From: Anaerolineaceae bacterium UBA700
GTDB lineage: Bacteria > Chloroflexota > Anaerolineae > Anaerolineales > Anaerolineaceae
DNA length: 5,376 nucleotides
Assembly (NCBI GenBank): GCA_002298885.1
Contig: DBMK01000305.1
Span: forward strand, 1 to 5,376
Direction of reading: 5' to 3'
Under the pieces are notes generated by a model that saw only the letters and a program-made list of their open reading frames with translations, was not told the origin of the DNA and did no database searches. The translations under genes and the position numbers were made by a program. Position 1 is the first letter of the stretch. The number at the start of each line of letters is the position of its first letter. Below are positions 1 to 5,376 of this stretch, in pieces.

Positions 1-14
1 GGGCCGGGGGGTTA

Positions 15-39
15 GGTCAAAACAAGGCCGCAACTTGCG
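15..39 (-). terminator. weak possible terminator after the methyltransferase gene
   Basis: Read on the minus strand, a short hairpin (CGCAAGTTGCG, 29-39) follows the methyltransferase stop codon by a few bases and is followed by GCC and the T-rich stretch TTGTTTTG. The stem is only 4 bp and the T-tract is interrupted, so this is at best a weak intrinsic terminator. It is the only candidate between the stop codon and the window edge. Confidence 0.2.
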
Positions 40-43
40 TTAA

Positions 44-862
44 TTACTTTGCGCAATTGGGCCGCAGGCGGGCCACCAGAACCGGGGGGATGTCGGCGAA
101 ATTTTCCCAGGAGAGCGGCCGGCCAGAGTGGGTTTCGCCGTGGAAGGCTGGCTCCTCCAGCCCGTCCAGCACGAAGCCGGCGTTGAAGCAGTGCCCAAAC
201 AGCATGCTCAATGGGCGGTGGAAGTAATAGTGCGGCACCGGCTGCCCGGAGACGCCGATGCTTTTGCTGGCGGCGGGTGTGGAGTAATTTACTACTCGAA
301 CGGCGGGCGTCAGGACGACCTCACCCTCGCGGTCCTCTTCCTCCACCGTTTTGTGGGCGCCGCTCGCATTAAAGCAGGGGTGCATCACGGAGAACACGAA
401 GCGCCCTTCCGGTTTGAGTAGGTCACACAGAGCGTCCAGCAGCGGCTCGATGGCTGCCATATCCATCAGCGCCATCGTGCACACCGCGGCGTCGAAAATC
501 CCCCGGCCGAGTTCCAGCACACGGTCGCGGTTGGTGGCATCGATCACGTGGTATTCGATCCGCCCGGAGTGGCGTGTGCCGCGCGTCTTGAGCCGGGCGC
601 GGTCGATGAAGGTCTCGCTGAAATCGAAGGCCACCACCCGCGCCCCCAGGTCGGCCATACGCCGGGCAAAATTGCCGTTGCCGCAGGCGATGTCCAGCAC
701 CAGCTCATCCTCCTGGATCTGTAAGAGGCGTTCGGTAGCCGGGCCGATCAGGATGCGCTGGAAATTGTTGCCCTCGCCCATGTAGTCGTCCCAGAAAGGC
801 GCGTTCTGGTTCCAGATGGCCTGGCCTTCGTTCGAAAGTTCAAACCACATTTCATCGGTCAT
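44..862 (-). CDS. class I SAM-dependent methyltransferase, substrate unknown
   Basis: A 272-residue soluble protein with the Rossmann-type fold of class I methyltransferases (Methyltransf_11/25, UbiE-like group), which move a methyl group from S-adenosylmethionine to an acceptor. Visible motifs: motif I VLDIACGNGNFA (about 55-66), the SAM-binding glycine loop; the acidic end of strand 2 in VVAFDFS (D80), expected to hold the ribose hydroxyls; D108 in YHVIDATN near the adenine; motif IV FDAAVCTMALMDM (123-135); and the post-motif strand LKPEGRFVFSVMHPCF (149-164). A C-terminal extension with YYFHRPLS (212-219) and the last strands around CFNAGFVLDGLEEPAF probably forms the acceptor pocket. Length is normal and the frame is intact. 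I chose the ATG at 862 because AGGGGAG lies 6 bases upstream of it; the in-frame ATG at 868 would abut that ribosome site. There are no membrane segments, so it should be cytoplasmic. The acceptor (small molecule, lipid or quinone) cannot be deduced. The gene is divergent from the membrane-protein pair. Confidence 0.9.
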   Translation of the reverse strand: MTDEMWFELSNEGQAIWNQNAPFWDDYMGEGNNFQRILIGPATERLLQIQEDELVLDIACGNGNFARRMADLGARVVAFDFSETFIDRARLKTRGTRHSGRIEYHVIDATNRDRVLELGRGIFDAAVCTMALMDMAAIEPLLDALCDLLKPEGRFVFSVMHPCFNASGAHKTVEEEDREGEVVLTPAVRVVNYSTPAASKSIGVSGQPVPHYYFHRPLSMLFGHCFNAGFVLDGLEEPAFHGETHSGRPLSWENFADIPPVLVARLRPNCAK

Positions 863-868
863 ACGCAT

Positions 869-875
869 CTCCCCT
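869..875 (-). promoter_or_regulatory. ribosome binding site of the methyltransferase
   Basis: AGGGGAG on the minus strand is a good Shine-Dalgarno match. It sits 6 bases before the ATG at 862 but directly against the ATG at 868, which decides the start in favour of 862. Confidence 0.6.
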
Positions 876-950
876 GATGACTTGCGCGGCCTGAAGGATC
901 ATCTCTGGCGCCTGGCGGCCAATTCCTGCATCTACGCCAACCAGGGGCCC

Positions 951-978
951 TTATCAAAACCCACACCTCCATTATAAT
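951..978 (+). promoter_or_regulatory. sigma-70-type promoter of the membrane-protein pair
   Basis: A perfect -10 hexamer TATAAT (973-978) is preceded, after a 16-base spacer, by TTATCA (951-956), which matches four of six bases of the TTGACA consensus. Transcription would start near 984-986, giving a very short leader of about 12 bases before the ATG at 998. The -10 overlaps the ATG at 977, which argues against 977 as the translation start. No operator or riboswitch is evident in the leader. Confidence 0.6.
971..976 (-). promoter_or_regulatory. possible minus-strand -10 element toward the methyltransferase
   Basis: Because ATTATAAT (971-978) is a perfect palindrome, the minus strand also reads TATAAT. 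Transcription from it would run toward the methyltransferase with a leader of about 100 bases. I see no convincing -35 hexamer at 15-18 bases spacing (the 17-base position reads ATAGTT), so this promoter would be weak or depend on other contacts. Confidence 0.3.
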
Positions 979-997
979 GATTTATGGTGCCGGAACT

Positions 998-3028
998 ATG
1001 TCCGATTGGCTGCGAAACCTCTCATTTCTTTCCATTGTAAGTTTATTTTTAATTAGCGCAGCCTGGGCAGCCGGGGGGTGGCTGCTGGTGCGCACCTTTT
1101 TCCGCACCCGCCCCGGCGAAGCGCTGGGGACCGGGGCCGCGGCCGGCTTCGTGCTGTTCCTGATGGGCGTAAATTTACTCACCCGCCCGCTGACCCTTGC
1201 GGGGGCCTGCCTGGCCTCGGCGGCGGCCATCCTGTTGGCGGGATGGATCGCGGCGCGCCGCAGCCGCCTGGCATGGGCTGACCTGCGCACCGATCTCTCG
1301 GACTGGCCCCAGCTACTGGCCCTGGCTGGTTTAGCAGTGCTTTTTGCCTTCGCCAAGCGCGGCATCAGCCTCTTCGACGATTATTTACACATGCCGCTGG
1401 TCTCCATCATGGGTGCCGGGGATATCCCGCCCCACTTTTACCTGAACCCGTCCATCGGCTTTGGCTACCACTACGGGCTGCAGATTTTTGCGGCCGCCCT
1501 GGAGGACCTGGCGTCCTTCTTCCCCTGGTCGGCCTGGGACCTGGCGCGCGGTACGGCGACCGGCTTTACCCTGCTGCTGGGCTGGCTGTGGGTGCGGCGG
1601 TTCACGCATAGCGGCACCAAGGCCACCCTGGGCAGCTTCCTGTACGTGTTCGGGGGAGGGACGCGCTGGCTGATGCTGCTCCTGCCCGGCTCGCTGCTGG
1701 TTTGGGCCAGCCGCGGCGTGCAGTTAGCCTTCACCGGTAGAGACGCTGGCCCCACCCTGGCCAGCGCCCTCACCCACCCGTTCGTCATCGAGGGCCAGGG
1801 CGTCATGCCGTTCGCATTTGCTTACCGCAACGGCAATTTCGAGCCGGTGTTCTTCAACCTGGCCAACACTGGCGCCTTGATGTTCCTGACCGTGCTGCTC
1901 CTGCTGCTGCTCTCGCACACCAGTCTTAGCCTGAAACGCCCGGCGGCTGCGATACTCTTCACACTCGTCTTTGCCAGCCTGGCGTTGAGCGCCGAGCATT
2001 TATTCGCTCTGTGGTGGGGCGCGGCTGCCCTGGTGCTGCTGGCGCGGATTGTTTTCCGCACCTCGACCCGCCTGCGATTGCCACCCCTCAGCCGGGAGGA
2101 ACTGCTCGCCTGGGTGGCCATCCTGGGCGGCAGCGCCGCGCTCAGCCTGGTCCAGGGCGGCTACATCACCGAGACCTTCAATGCGCTGCTGGCACGGTTG
2201 TCCGGTCATGTGGCTTCGGTCAACAACCTGTACGGCTTCTCGCTGCGCTGGCCCCCGGCAATCCTCAACAGCCACCTGGGTGAGCTGACCCCGTTCAATC
2301 TGCGCCAGCTTCTGGTCCTGCTGCTCGAATTGGGCCCGGTGCTGCTGCTGGCCCCGCTGGCCACACGCTGGGCCTGGAAGGCCGCCCGCATGGGCCGCAC
2401 CTGGCAGGCCAGCCTGGGCCTGGCGGCCTGGCTCAGCCTGATTTTTACCTTGTTCATCGAATACGGGGTCGACCGCTCCAGCAACCGCTTCACCGGCACA
2501 ACCCTGTGGATCTGGCTGGTGCTGGCCTACCCGGCCCTGGCGGTCTCATACCGGGCCTTGCGCCCGTTCTGGAAGAGCGCCGCGGTGGCGGGGTACGCGG
2601 CCACCGTGCTGGGTGGGTTGGTGATCTTTGCCATCCAGATCACCAGCGCTCCGGCACCGGTGCCAACCTATTTTATCGGTCCGCTCGACCAGGTCTTCAC
2701 CCGCGCCTACTGGAATGCGTTGGAACCCGGCGCCCAGGTGATGGACAACATTCCCGAGCGGGCGGTGACGGTCTTTGGGCGCGCGGCCACTACCAACAGT
2801 GAAATCTATATTTCGCTTCCGGAATGGGGTCCACTGGTAAGTTCCCCGGACCCCTACCGCATCCAGGCCAAGGGGTTCAGTTACGTGTACGTTGCCCGGA
2901 ATTATTGGGACCAGCTTTCACCCCAGGACCGCCTGAAGATGGAATCTCCATGCGTGAAGCTGGTGCACGTGGAGACGGACGCGGCCGGCGATTTCCGCAG
3001 GCTGCTGGACGTGAGAGGATGCCAATAG
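998..3028 (+). CDS. polytopic membrane protein, GT-C glycosyltransferase-like (paralogue A)
   Basis: A 676-residue integral membrane protein with roughly 12-14 predicted hydrophobic spans (first at about 8-30; others near 42-62, 66-86, 103-119, 185-203, 212-235, 290-307, 314-350, 370-386, 435-457, 470-490, 501-517, 526-549) and a C-terminal polar domain of about 125 residues. The loop after the fourth span carries D127-D128 and H131 (FDDYLHMPL), then GDIPPHFYL (141-149) and YHYG (157-160). An acidic pair in the first large outer loop, followed by IPP and a YHYG-type motif, is typical of GT-C-fold membrane enzymes that use lipid-linked sugars, and of related uncharacterised families such as DUF6541 or DUF2298. 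Assignment to that group is inference; no substrate can be named. Other conserved pieces are FEPVFFN (281-287), AEHLFA (332-337), YGVDRSSNRF (489-498), EPGAQVMD (576-583) and a final DFRRLLDVRGC. I start at 998 rather than the in-frame ATG at 977 because the paralogue begins with the same MSDWLR and because 977 lies inside the -10 box. The first codons are unusually AT-rich. A weak GGTG (986-989) is the only ribosome-site match. Confidence 0.9.
   Translation: MSDWLRNLSFLSIVSLFLISAAWAAGGWLLVRTFFRTRPGEALGTGAAAGFVLFLMGVNLLTRPLTLAGACLASAAAILLAGWIAARRSRLAWADLRTDLSDWPQLLALAGLAVLFAFAKRGISLFDDYLHMPLVSIMGAGDIPPHFYLNPSIGFGYHYGLQIFAAALEDLASFFPWSAWDLARGTATGFTLLLGWLWVRRFTHSGTKATLGSFLYVFGGGTRWLMLLLPGSLLVWASRGVQLAFTGRDAGPTLASALTHPFVIEGQGVMPFAFAYRNGNFEPVFFNLANTGALMFLTVLLLLLLSHTSLSLKRPAAAILFTLVFASLALSAEHLFALWWGAAALVLLARIVFRTSTRLRLPPLSREELLAWVAILGGSAALSLVQGGYITETFNALLARLSGHVASVNNLYGFSLRWPPAILNSHLGELTPFNLRQLLVLLLELGPVLLLAPLATRWAWKAARMGRTWQASLGLAAWLSLIFTLFIEYGVDRSSNRFTGTTLWIWLVLAYPALAVSYRALRPFWKSAAVAGYAATVLGGLVIFAIQITSAPAPVPTYFIGPLDQVFTRAYWNALEPGAQVMDNIPERAVTVFGRAATTNSEIYISLPEWGPLVSSPDPYRIQAKGFSYVYVARNYWDQLSPQDRLKMESPCVKLVHVETDAAGDFRRLLDVRGCQ
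3014..3019 (+). promoter_or_regulatory. ribosome binding site of the second membrane-protein gene
   Basis: AGAGGA lies within the last codons of the upstream gene, 12 bases before the ATG at 3032. The spacing is longer than ideal. With a gap of only 3 bases between stop and start, translational coupling from the first gene is likely to help. Confidence 0.4.
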
Positions 3029-3031
3029 CCT

Positions 3032-5065
3032 ATGTCTGATTGGCTGCGTACCGTCTCGCTTTCGCCCATCCTCAGCCTGGCATTTATTTGCACGGCCTGG
3101 GCGCTGGGCGGCTGGCTGCTGGCTCGCTGCCTGTTCCGGCTGCGCCCTGGCGAGGCGCTGCTGGCGGGCATCGCCAGCGGCTTCGTGCTCTACCTGATGG
3201 GCGTCAACCTGCTGGCTCATTTCCTGGCGGTCAACCTGGCCTGCTGGGCCGCGGCTGTCCTGATCTTGCTGGGCGGGCTGACCGCAGCCTGGCGCAGCCG
3301 GGACGCCTGGCCAGAGCTGCGCCGCGACCTTAGCGGCTGGCTTCAGGTACTGGCGCTGCTGGCGCTGGCCTTCCTGTTCGTTACCGCCAAGCGCGGCATC
3401 AGCATGTACGACGACAGCACCCACCTGCCCCTGGTCTCGATCATGGGCGCCGGCGACATCCCACCTCATTTTTACCTGTACCCCTCTGTCAGTTTTGCCT
3501 ACCACTACGGGCTGCAGGTCTTTGCGGCGGCGCTGGAAAGCGCCGGGCGCTTCTTCCCCTGGACGGCCTGGGACATGGCGCGGGCCGTGGCGACTGCCCT
3601 GACGTTGGCGCTGGGCTGGGTGTGGGTGCGCCGCTTTACTCACAGCCGCCCGGCCAGCGCCCTGGGCAGCTTTTTGTACGTCTTCGGCAGCGGCACGCGC
3701 TGGCTGATGCTGCTCCTGCCCACTTCAGTCCTCCTGTGGATCAATGACGGCGTCCAGATGGCCCTCAGCGGGCGCGATTCGGGCGCGACGCTGATACAAG
3801 CGCTGACCCATCCCTACGTCATCGAAGGCACCGGCGCCATGCCCTTTGCCTTCGCCTACCAGAACGGCGATTTCGAGCCGGTCTTCTTCAACCTGGGCAA
3901 CACCGGAGCCTTGCAGTTCCTGACCGTGCTGCTGCTCCTGCTGCTTGCGCAGTCTGCCCCCAGCCTTAAGCGCCCCGGCGCCCTGGCGGTGGTCAGCCTG
4001 CTTTTCGCCAGCCTGGCGCTCAGCGCCGAGCACCTGTTTGCCGTGTGGTGGGCGGCGATTGCCCTGGCGGTTGCGGCCAACGTCCTCCTGCGCCGCCCGG
4101 GCCGGCTGCGGTTCCAGCCCCTGTCGCGGGATGAACTGTGGGGCTGGGGGATTCTGCTGGGCGCCAGCGCCTTGCTGGCTGCCCTGCAGGGGGGCTACAT
4201 TACCGAAAACATCCGCTCGCTGGCTGCCGGACTGGCGGGCCAGGCGGCAGCGGTGACCAACGTGTATGGTTTTGGCCTGCGCTGGCCGCCGGCCGTCGTC
4301 AACGGCGCTTTCGGGTCGCTCAGCCTGTTAGACCCGCGCCAGGTGCTGGCGCTGCTCTTCGAGCTTGGCCCGGCTCTGCTGCTGGCGCCGCTGGCCACGC
4401 GCTGGGCCTGGAAGGCCGGCCGGCGCGGCGAGCTGTGGCAGGCCAGCCTGGGACTGGCGGCCCTGCTCAGTTTCATCTTCCCTATCTTCGTGCAGTACGG
4501 CGTGGACCGCAATAACACCCGCTTTATCGAGGCCTCCCTGTGGATCTGGCTGGTGCTGGCCTTCCCGGTACTGGCTTATTCTTACCGTTCGTTCCGCCCA
4601 TTGGGCAAGGCGGCTGCGGCGGCGGGGTACGCGGTAACGGTATACGCCGGCATCGTCATTTTTGCCCTCCAGCTCACCAGCATCCCGGCGCCGCGCCTGG
4701 CCGATTTCCTCAACCCGCTGGACACGGCCTTCACCCGCACCTATTGGAACGCGCTCGAACCCGGCGCTCAGGTGCTCGATTCGACCCCGGTGCGCGCTGT
4801 GACGGTGTTCGGCCGCGCCTCGCTGGCAGCCTACGACCAGTACCGCACGCTGCCCGAATGGGGCGCCCTGGTGGCCGACCCGCAGCCGCAAAAGGTGCGC
4901 GCCGCCGGGTATTCCTATATTTATATGAATCCCACCTGGTGGAAGTCGCTCGTTCCCGCCGCACAGCAAGCGCTGCAGCAGCCCTGCGTGGTGCTGGTTA
5001 AAGAGGTCCAGGCCGCCGACAGCGCCGACTTCCGCCGCCTGCTGGATATCCGCGCCTGTAAATAA
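3032..5065 (+). CDS. polytopic membrane protein, GT-C glycosyltransferase-like (paralogue B)
   Basis: A 677-residue paralogue of the preceding gene with the same topology: about 12-14 hydrophobic spans and a C-terminal domain of about 125 residues, probably on the outer face of the membrane. The putative active loop is kept: YDDSTHLPL (D127, D128, H131), GDIPPHFYL (141-149) and YHYG (157-160). Also kept are FEPVFFN (281-287), AEHLFA (332-337), VDRNNTRF (491-498), RWAWKA (457-462), WNALEPGAQVLD (572-583), VTVFGR (590-595) and the end DFRRLLDIRAC. C652 in PCV and C676 near the end match C652 and C675 of the first copy and could form a disulfide. The retained motifs argue that both copies are functional rather than one decaying. 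The role (sugar transfer from a polyprenyl-phosphate donor, or another lipid-linked reaction) is inferred from resemblance to GT-C families, not shown. The gene begins 3 bases after the upstream stop and is presumably co-transcribed. The ATG at 3032 is fixed by alignment of MSDWLR with the first copy. Confidence 0.92.
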   Translation: MSDWLRTVSLSPILSLAFICTAWALGGWLLARCLFRLRPGEALLAGIASGFVLYLMGVNLLAHFLAVNLACWAAAVLILLGGLTAAWRSRDAWPELRRDLSGWLQVLALLALAFLFVTAKRGISMYDDSTHLPLVSIMGAGDIPPHFYLYPSVSFAYHYGLQVFAAALESAGRFFPWTAWDMARAVATALTLALGWVWVRRFTHSRPASALGSFLYVFGSGTRWLMLLLPTSVLLWINDGVQMALSGRDSGATLIQALTHPYVIEGTGAMPFAFAYQNGDFEPVFFNLGNTGALQFLTVLLLLLLAQSAPSLKRPGALAVVSLLFASLALSAEHLFAVWWAAIALAVAANVLLRRPGRLRFQPLSRDELWGWGILLGASALLAALQGGYITENIRSLAAGLAGQAAAVTNVYGFGLRWPPAVVNGAFGSLSLLDPRQVLALLFELGPALLLAPLATRWAWKAGRRGELWQASLGLAALLSFIFPIFVQYGVDRNNTRFIEASLWIWLVLAFPVLAYSYRSFRPLGKAAAAAGYAVTVYAGIVIFALQLTSIPAPRLADFLNPLDTAFTRTYWNALEPGAQVLDSTPVRAVTVFGRASLAAYDQYRTLPEWGALVADPQPQKVRAAGYSYIYMNPTWWKSLVPAAQQALQQPCVVLVKEVQAADSADFRRLLDIRACK

Positions 5066-5067
5066 TC

Positions 5068-5110
5068 TTTTTCGTATGTTTGATGCCGGCGGCATTAAAC
5101 ATACGAAAAA
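5068..5110. repeat. 20-bp inverted repeat (hairpin) right after the last stop codon
   Basis: Arms 5068-5087 and 5091-5110 pair over 20 positions with one G-U wobble (5082 with 5096) and a GGC loop (5088-5090). The stem begins with TTTTT, runs through CGTATGTTT and closes with ATGCC. It starts 2 bases after the stop codon at 5063-5065. It probably marks the 3' end of the two-gene transcript, but it is not a classic intrinsic terminator: the 3' arm ends in AAAAA and is followed by TACATATTTT rather than a T-run. Its near-perfect symmetry also fits a protein-binding palindrome or a piece of a small mobile repeat. Confidence 0.75.
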
Positions 5111-5184
5111 TACATATTTTCCTCTAACGAAACTCTTAGTCGCTTTTAATGCATTGTAGACTTATATGATGTATATTATCCGCA

Positions 5185-5334
5185 AGACACTGCTTAATGG
5201 TAGCTCAGGTGTCTCCCACCAAAAGCATACATCACCAACACGTCCCCCCCGTGCTGGTGGTTCCCGAAAGGGTGCCGAAGGTGGCATTCCCTCCCTGAAG
5301 GTCGGCTGGCATGCCCCCCCCATGCCAGCCGATC
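5185..5334 (+). ncRNA. candidate structured RNA of four hairpins (unassigned)
   Basis: Four successive stems can be drawn. (1) 5185-5214: AGACACT pairs with GGTGTCT, with an inner GCT/AGC pairing. (2) 5233-5259: CACCA-A-CACG pairs with CGTG-C-TGGTG around a TCCCCCC loop. (3) Either CCC-GAAA-GGG (5263-5272), a GNRA-type tetraloop, or the longer AGGGTGCC with GGCA-TT-CCCT (5269-5292); the two exclude each other. (4) 5300-5334: a 14-bp stem with a seven-C loop. TATGAT at 5165-5170 could place a start near 5177, and the last stem could act as the end. I do not recognise a known riboswitch or RNA family. It could equally be a palindromic repeat element or the leader of a gene beyond the window. 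Strand is assigned only from the promoter-like and terminator-like signals. Confidence 0.3.
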
Positions 5335-5340
5335 ACTTTT
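5300..5340 (+). terminator. possible intrinsic terminator with oligo-C loop
   Basis: The 12-bp perfect stem TCGGCTGGCATG / CATGCCAGCCGA (5302-5313 with 5321-5332) is extended by a G-T and a G-C pair to 5300/5334. It has a loop of seven C and is followed by ACTTTTATC. The stem is strong, but the T-tract is only four bases and starts 2 bases after the extended stem, so termination efficiency is uncertain. It is the best terminator-like signal downstream of the membrane-protein pair. Confidence 0.4.
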
Positions 5341-5376
5341 ATCGGTAGTTTTAAAATAATAGTGGTTCGAAAAATT

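Larger units (their letters stand above)
998..5065 (+). repeat. tandem duplication of the membrane-protein gene
   Basis: The two reading frames start 2034 bases apart and align almost without gaps; the only length difference is one residue near position 660. Counting by eye gives about 420 identical residues of 677, near 62 percent. Identity is spread over the full length, with the best blocks at 132-160, 211-230, 281-305, 449-478 and 571-580, and the weakest at 61-70, 393-445 and 597-650. Even the start contexts match (ATGTCCGATTGGCTGCG against ATGTCTGATTGGCTGCG). This is a whole-gene duplication, old enough to have diverged at many sites. Confidence 0.92.
5111..5376. other. non-coding tail: AT-rich stretch, then structured GC-rich segment
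   Basis: No convincing protein gene is present here. 5111-5184 is AT-rich and contains -10-like hexamers TATGAT (5165-5170) and TATATT (5172-5177), neither with a good -35. 5185-5334 is a GC-rich chain of hairpins with oligo-C loops. 5335-5376 is AT-rich again. The one plus-strand frame through it would encode a 60-residue peptide of low complexity built from the hairpin arms, with no recognisable domain and no clear ribosome site. Confidence 0.6.

Noticed and set aside
351..785. 144-residue plus-strand frame opposite the methyltransferase
   Set aside because: It lies antisense to clear methyltransferase motifs and has a Ser/Arg-rich shadow composition.
2918..3643. 241-residue minus-strand frame across the junction of the two membrane genes
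   Set aside because: It is antisense to two well-supported genes, with a composition (many Q, R, A, G, H) typical of the complement of GC-rich Leu/Ala codons and no recognisable domain.
4328..5095. 255-residue minus-strand frame opposite the end of the second membrane gene
   Set aside because: Same antisense artefact of high GC; it starts inside the 3' hairpin and shows no family features.
5068..5110. Canonical rho-independent terminator
   Set aside because: The T-run is on the 5' side of the stem and A5 on the 3' side in both orientations, so the required U-tract is missing.
5199..5213. GGTAGCTCAGG resembling a tRNA D-arm, and GGTTCGA at 5364-5370 resembling a T-arm
   Set aside because: No acceptor stem, anticodon arm or proper spacing can be drawn; the two pieces are about 165 bases apart and the first is better explained by the AGACACT/GGTGTCT hairpin.
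5268..5290. Possible known riboswitch (glycine- or TPP-like fragments such as GCCGAAGG and GGGTGCC)
   Set aside because: Only short fragments match; the remaining conserved core of either class is absent.
5166..5348. 60-residue plus-strand reading frame in the downstream tail
   Set aside because: It runs through the hairpin arms and C-runs, has low-complexity content with no domain, and lacks a clear ribosome site; the nucleotide structure explains the sequence better.

Overview
The window is GC-rich apart from its intergenic ends. It holds three convincing protein genes: one class I SAM-dependent methyltransferase on the minus strand and, divergent from it, two adjacent plus-strand genes for large multi-spanning membrane proteins that are clear paralogues. 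Composition and the style of the membrane proteins (first outer loop with DDxxH, GDIPP and YHYG, and a C-terminus ending DFRRLLD-x-R-x-C) resemble proteins I associate with Chloroflexota such as Anaerolineae. That placement is an inference from family resemblance; no rRNA or other marker gene is present.

Layout: 1-43 is a short tail after the methyltransferase. 44-862 (minus) is the methyltransferase. 863-997 is the divergent regulatory region, with a good sigma-70-type promoter for the membrane genes; its -10 lies inside the perfect palindrome ATTATAAT and so also presents a TATAAT on the minus strand. 998-3028 and 3032-5065 are the paralogous membrane proteins (676 and 677 residues), separated by 3 bases and presumably one transcript. 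A hand count gives about 62 percent amino-acid identity over an almost gap-free alignment, so the pair is a complete tandem gene duplication. 5066-5376 has no convincing gene. It carries a 20-bp hairpin just after the last stop codon, then an AT-rich stretch, then a GC-rich run of hairpins, two of which have oligo-C loops.

Function: both membrane proteins look like GT-C-type membrane glycosyltransferases or close relatives, which would transfer sugar from a lipid carrier on the outer face of the membrane. No acceptor or donor can be named from the sequence. The methyltransferase substrate is also unknown. Divergent arrangement around a shared promoter region is the only link between it and the membrane proteins.

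The parts most worth a second look are the duplicated membrane protein family, the symmetric divergent promoter, and the structured non-coding tail at 5068-5340, which could be an unannotated RNA or a small palindromic element.
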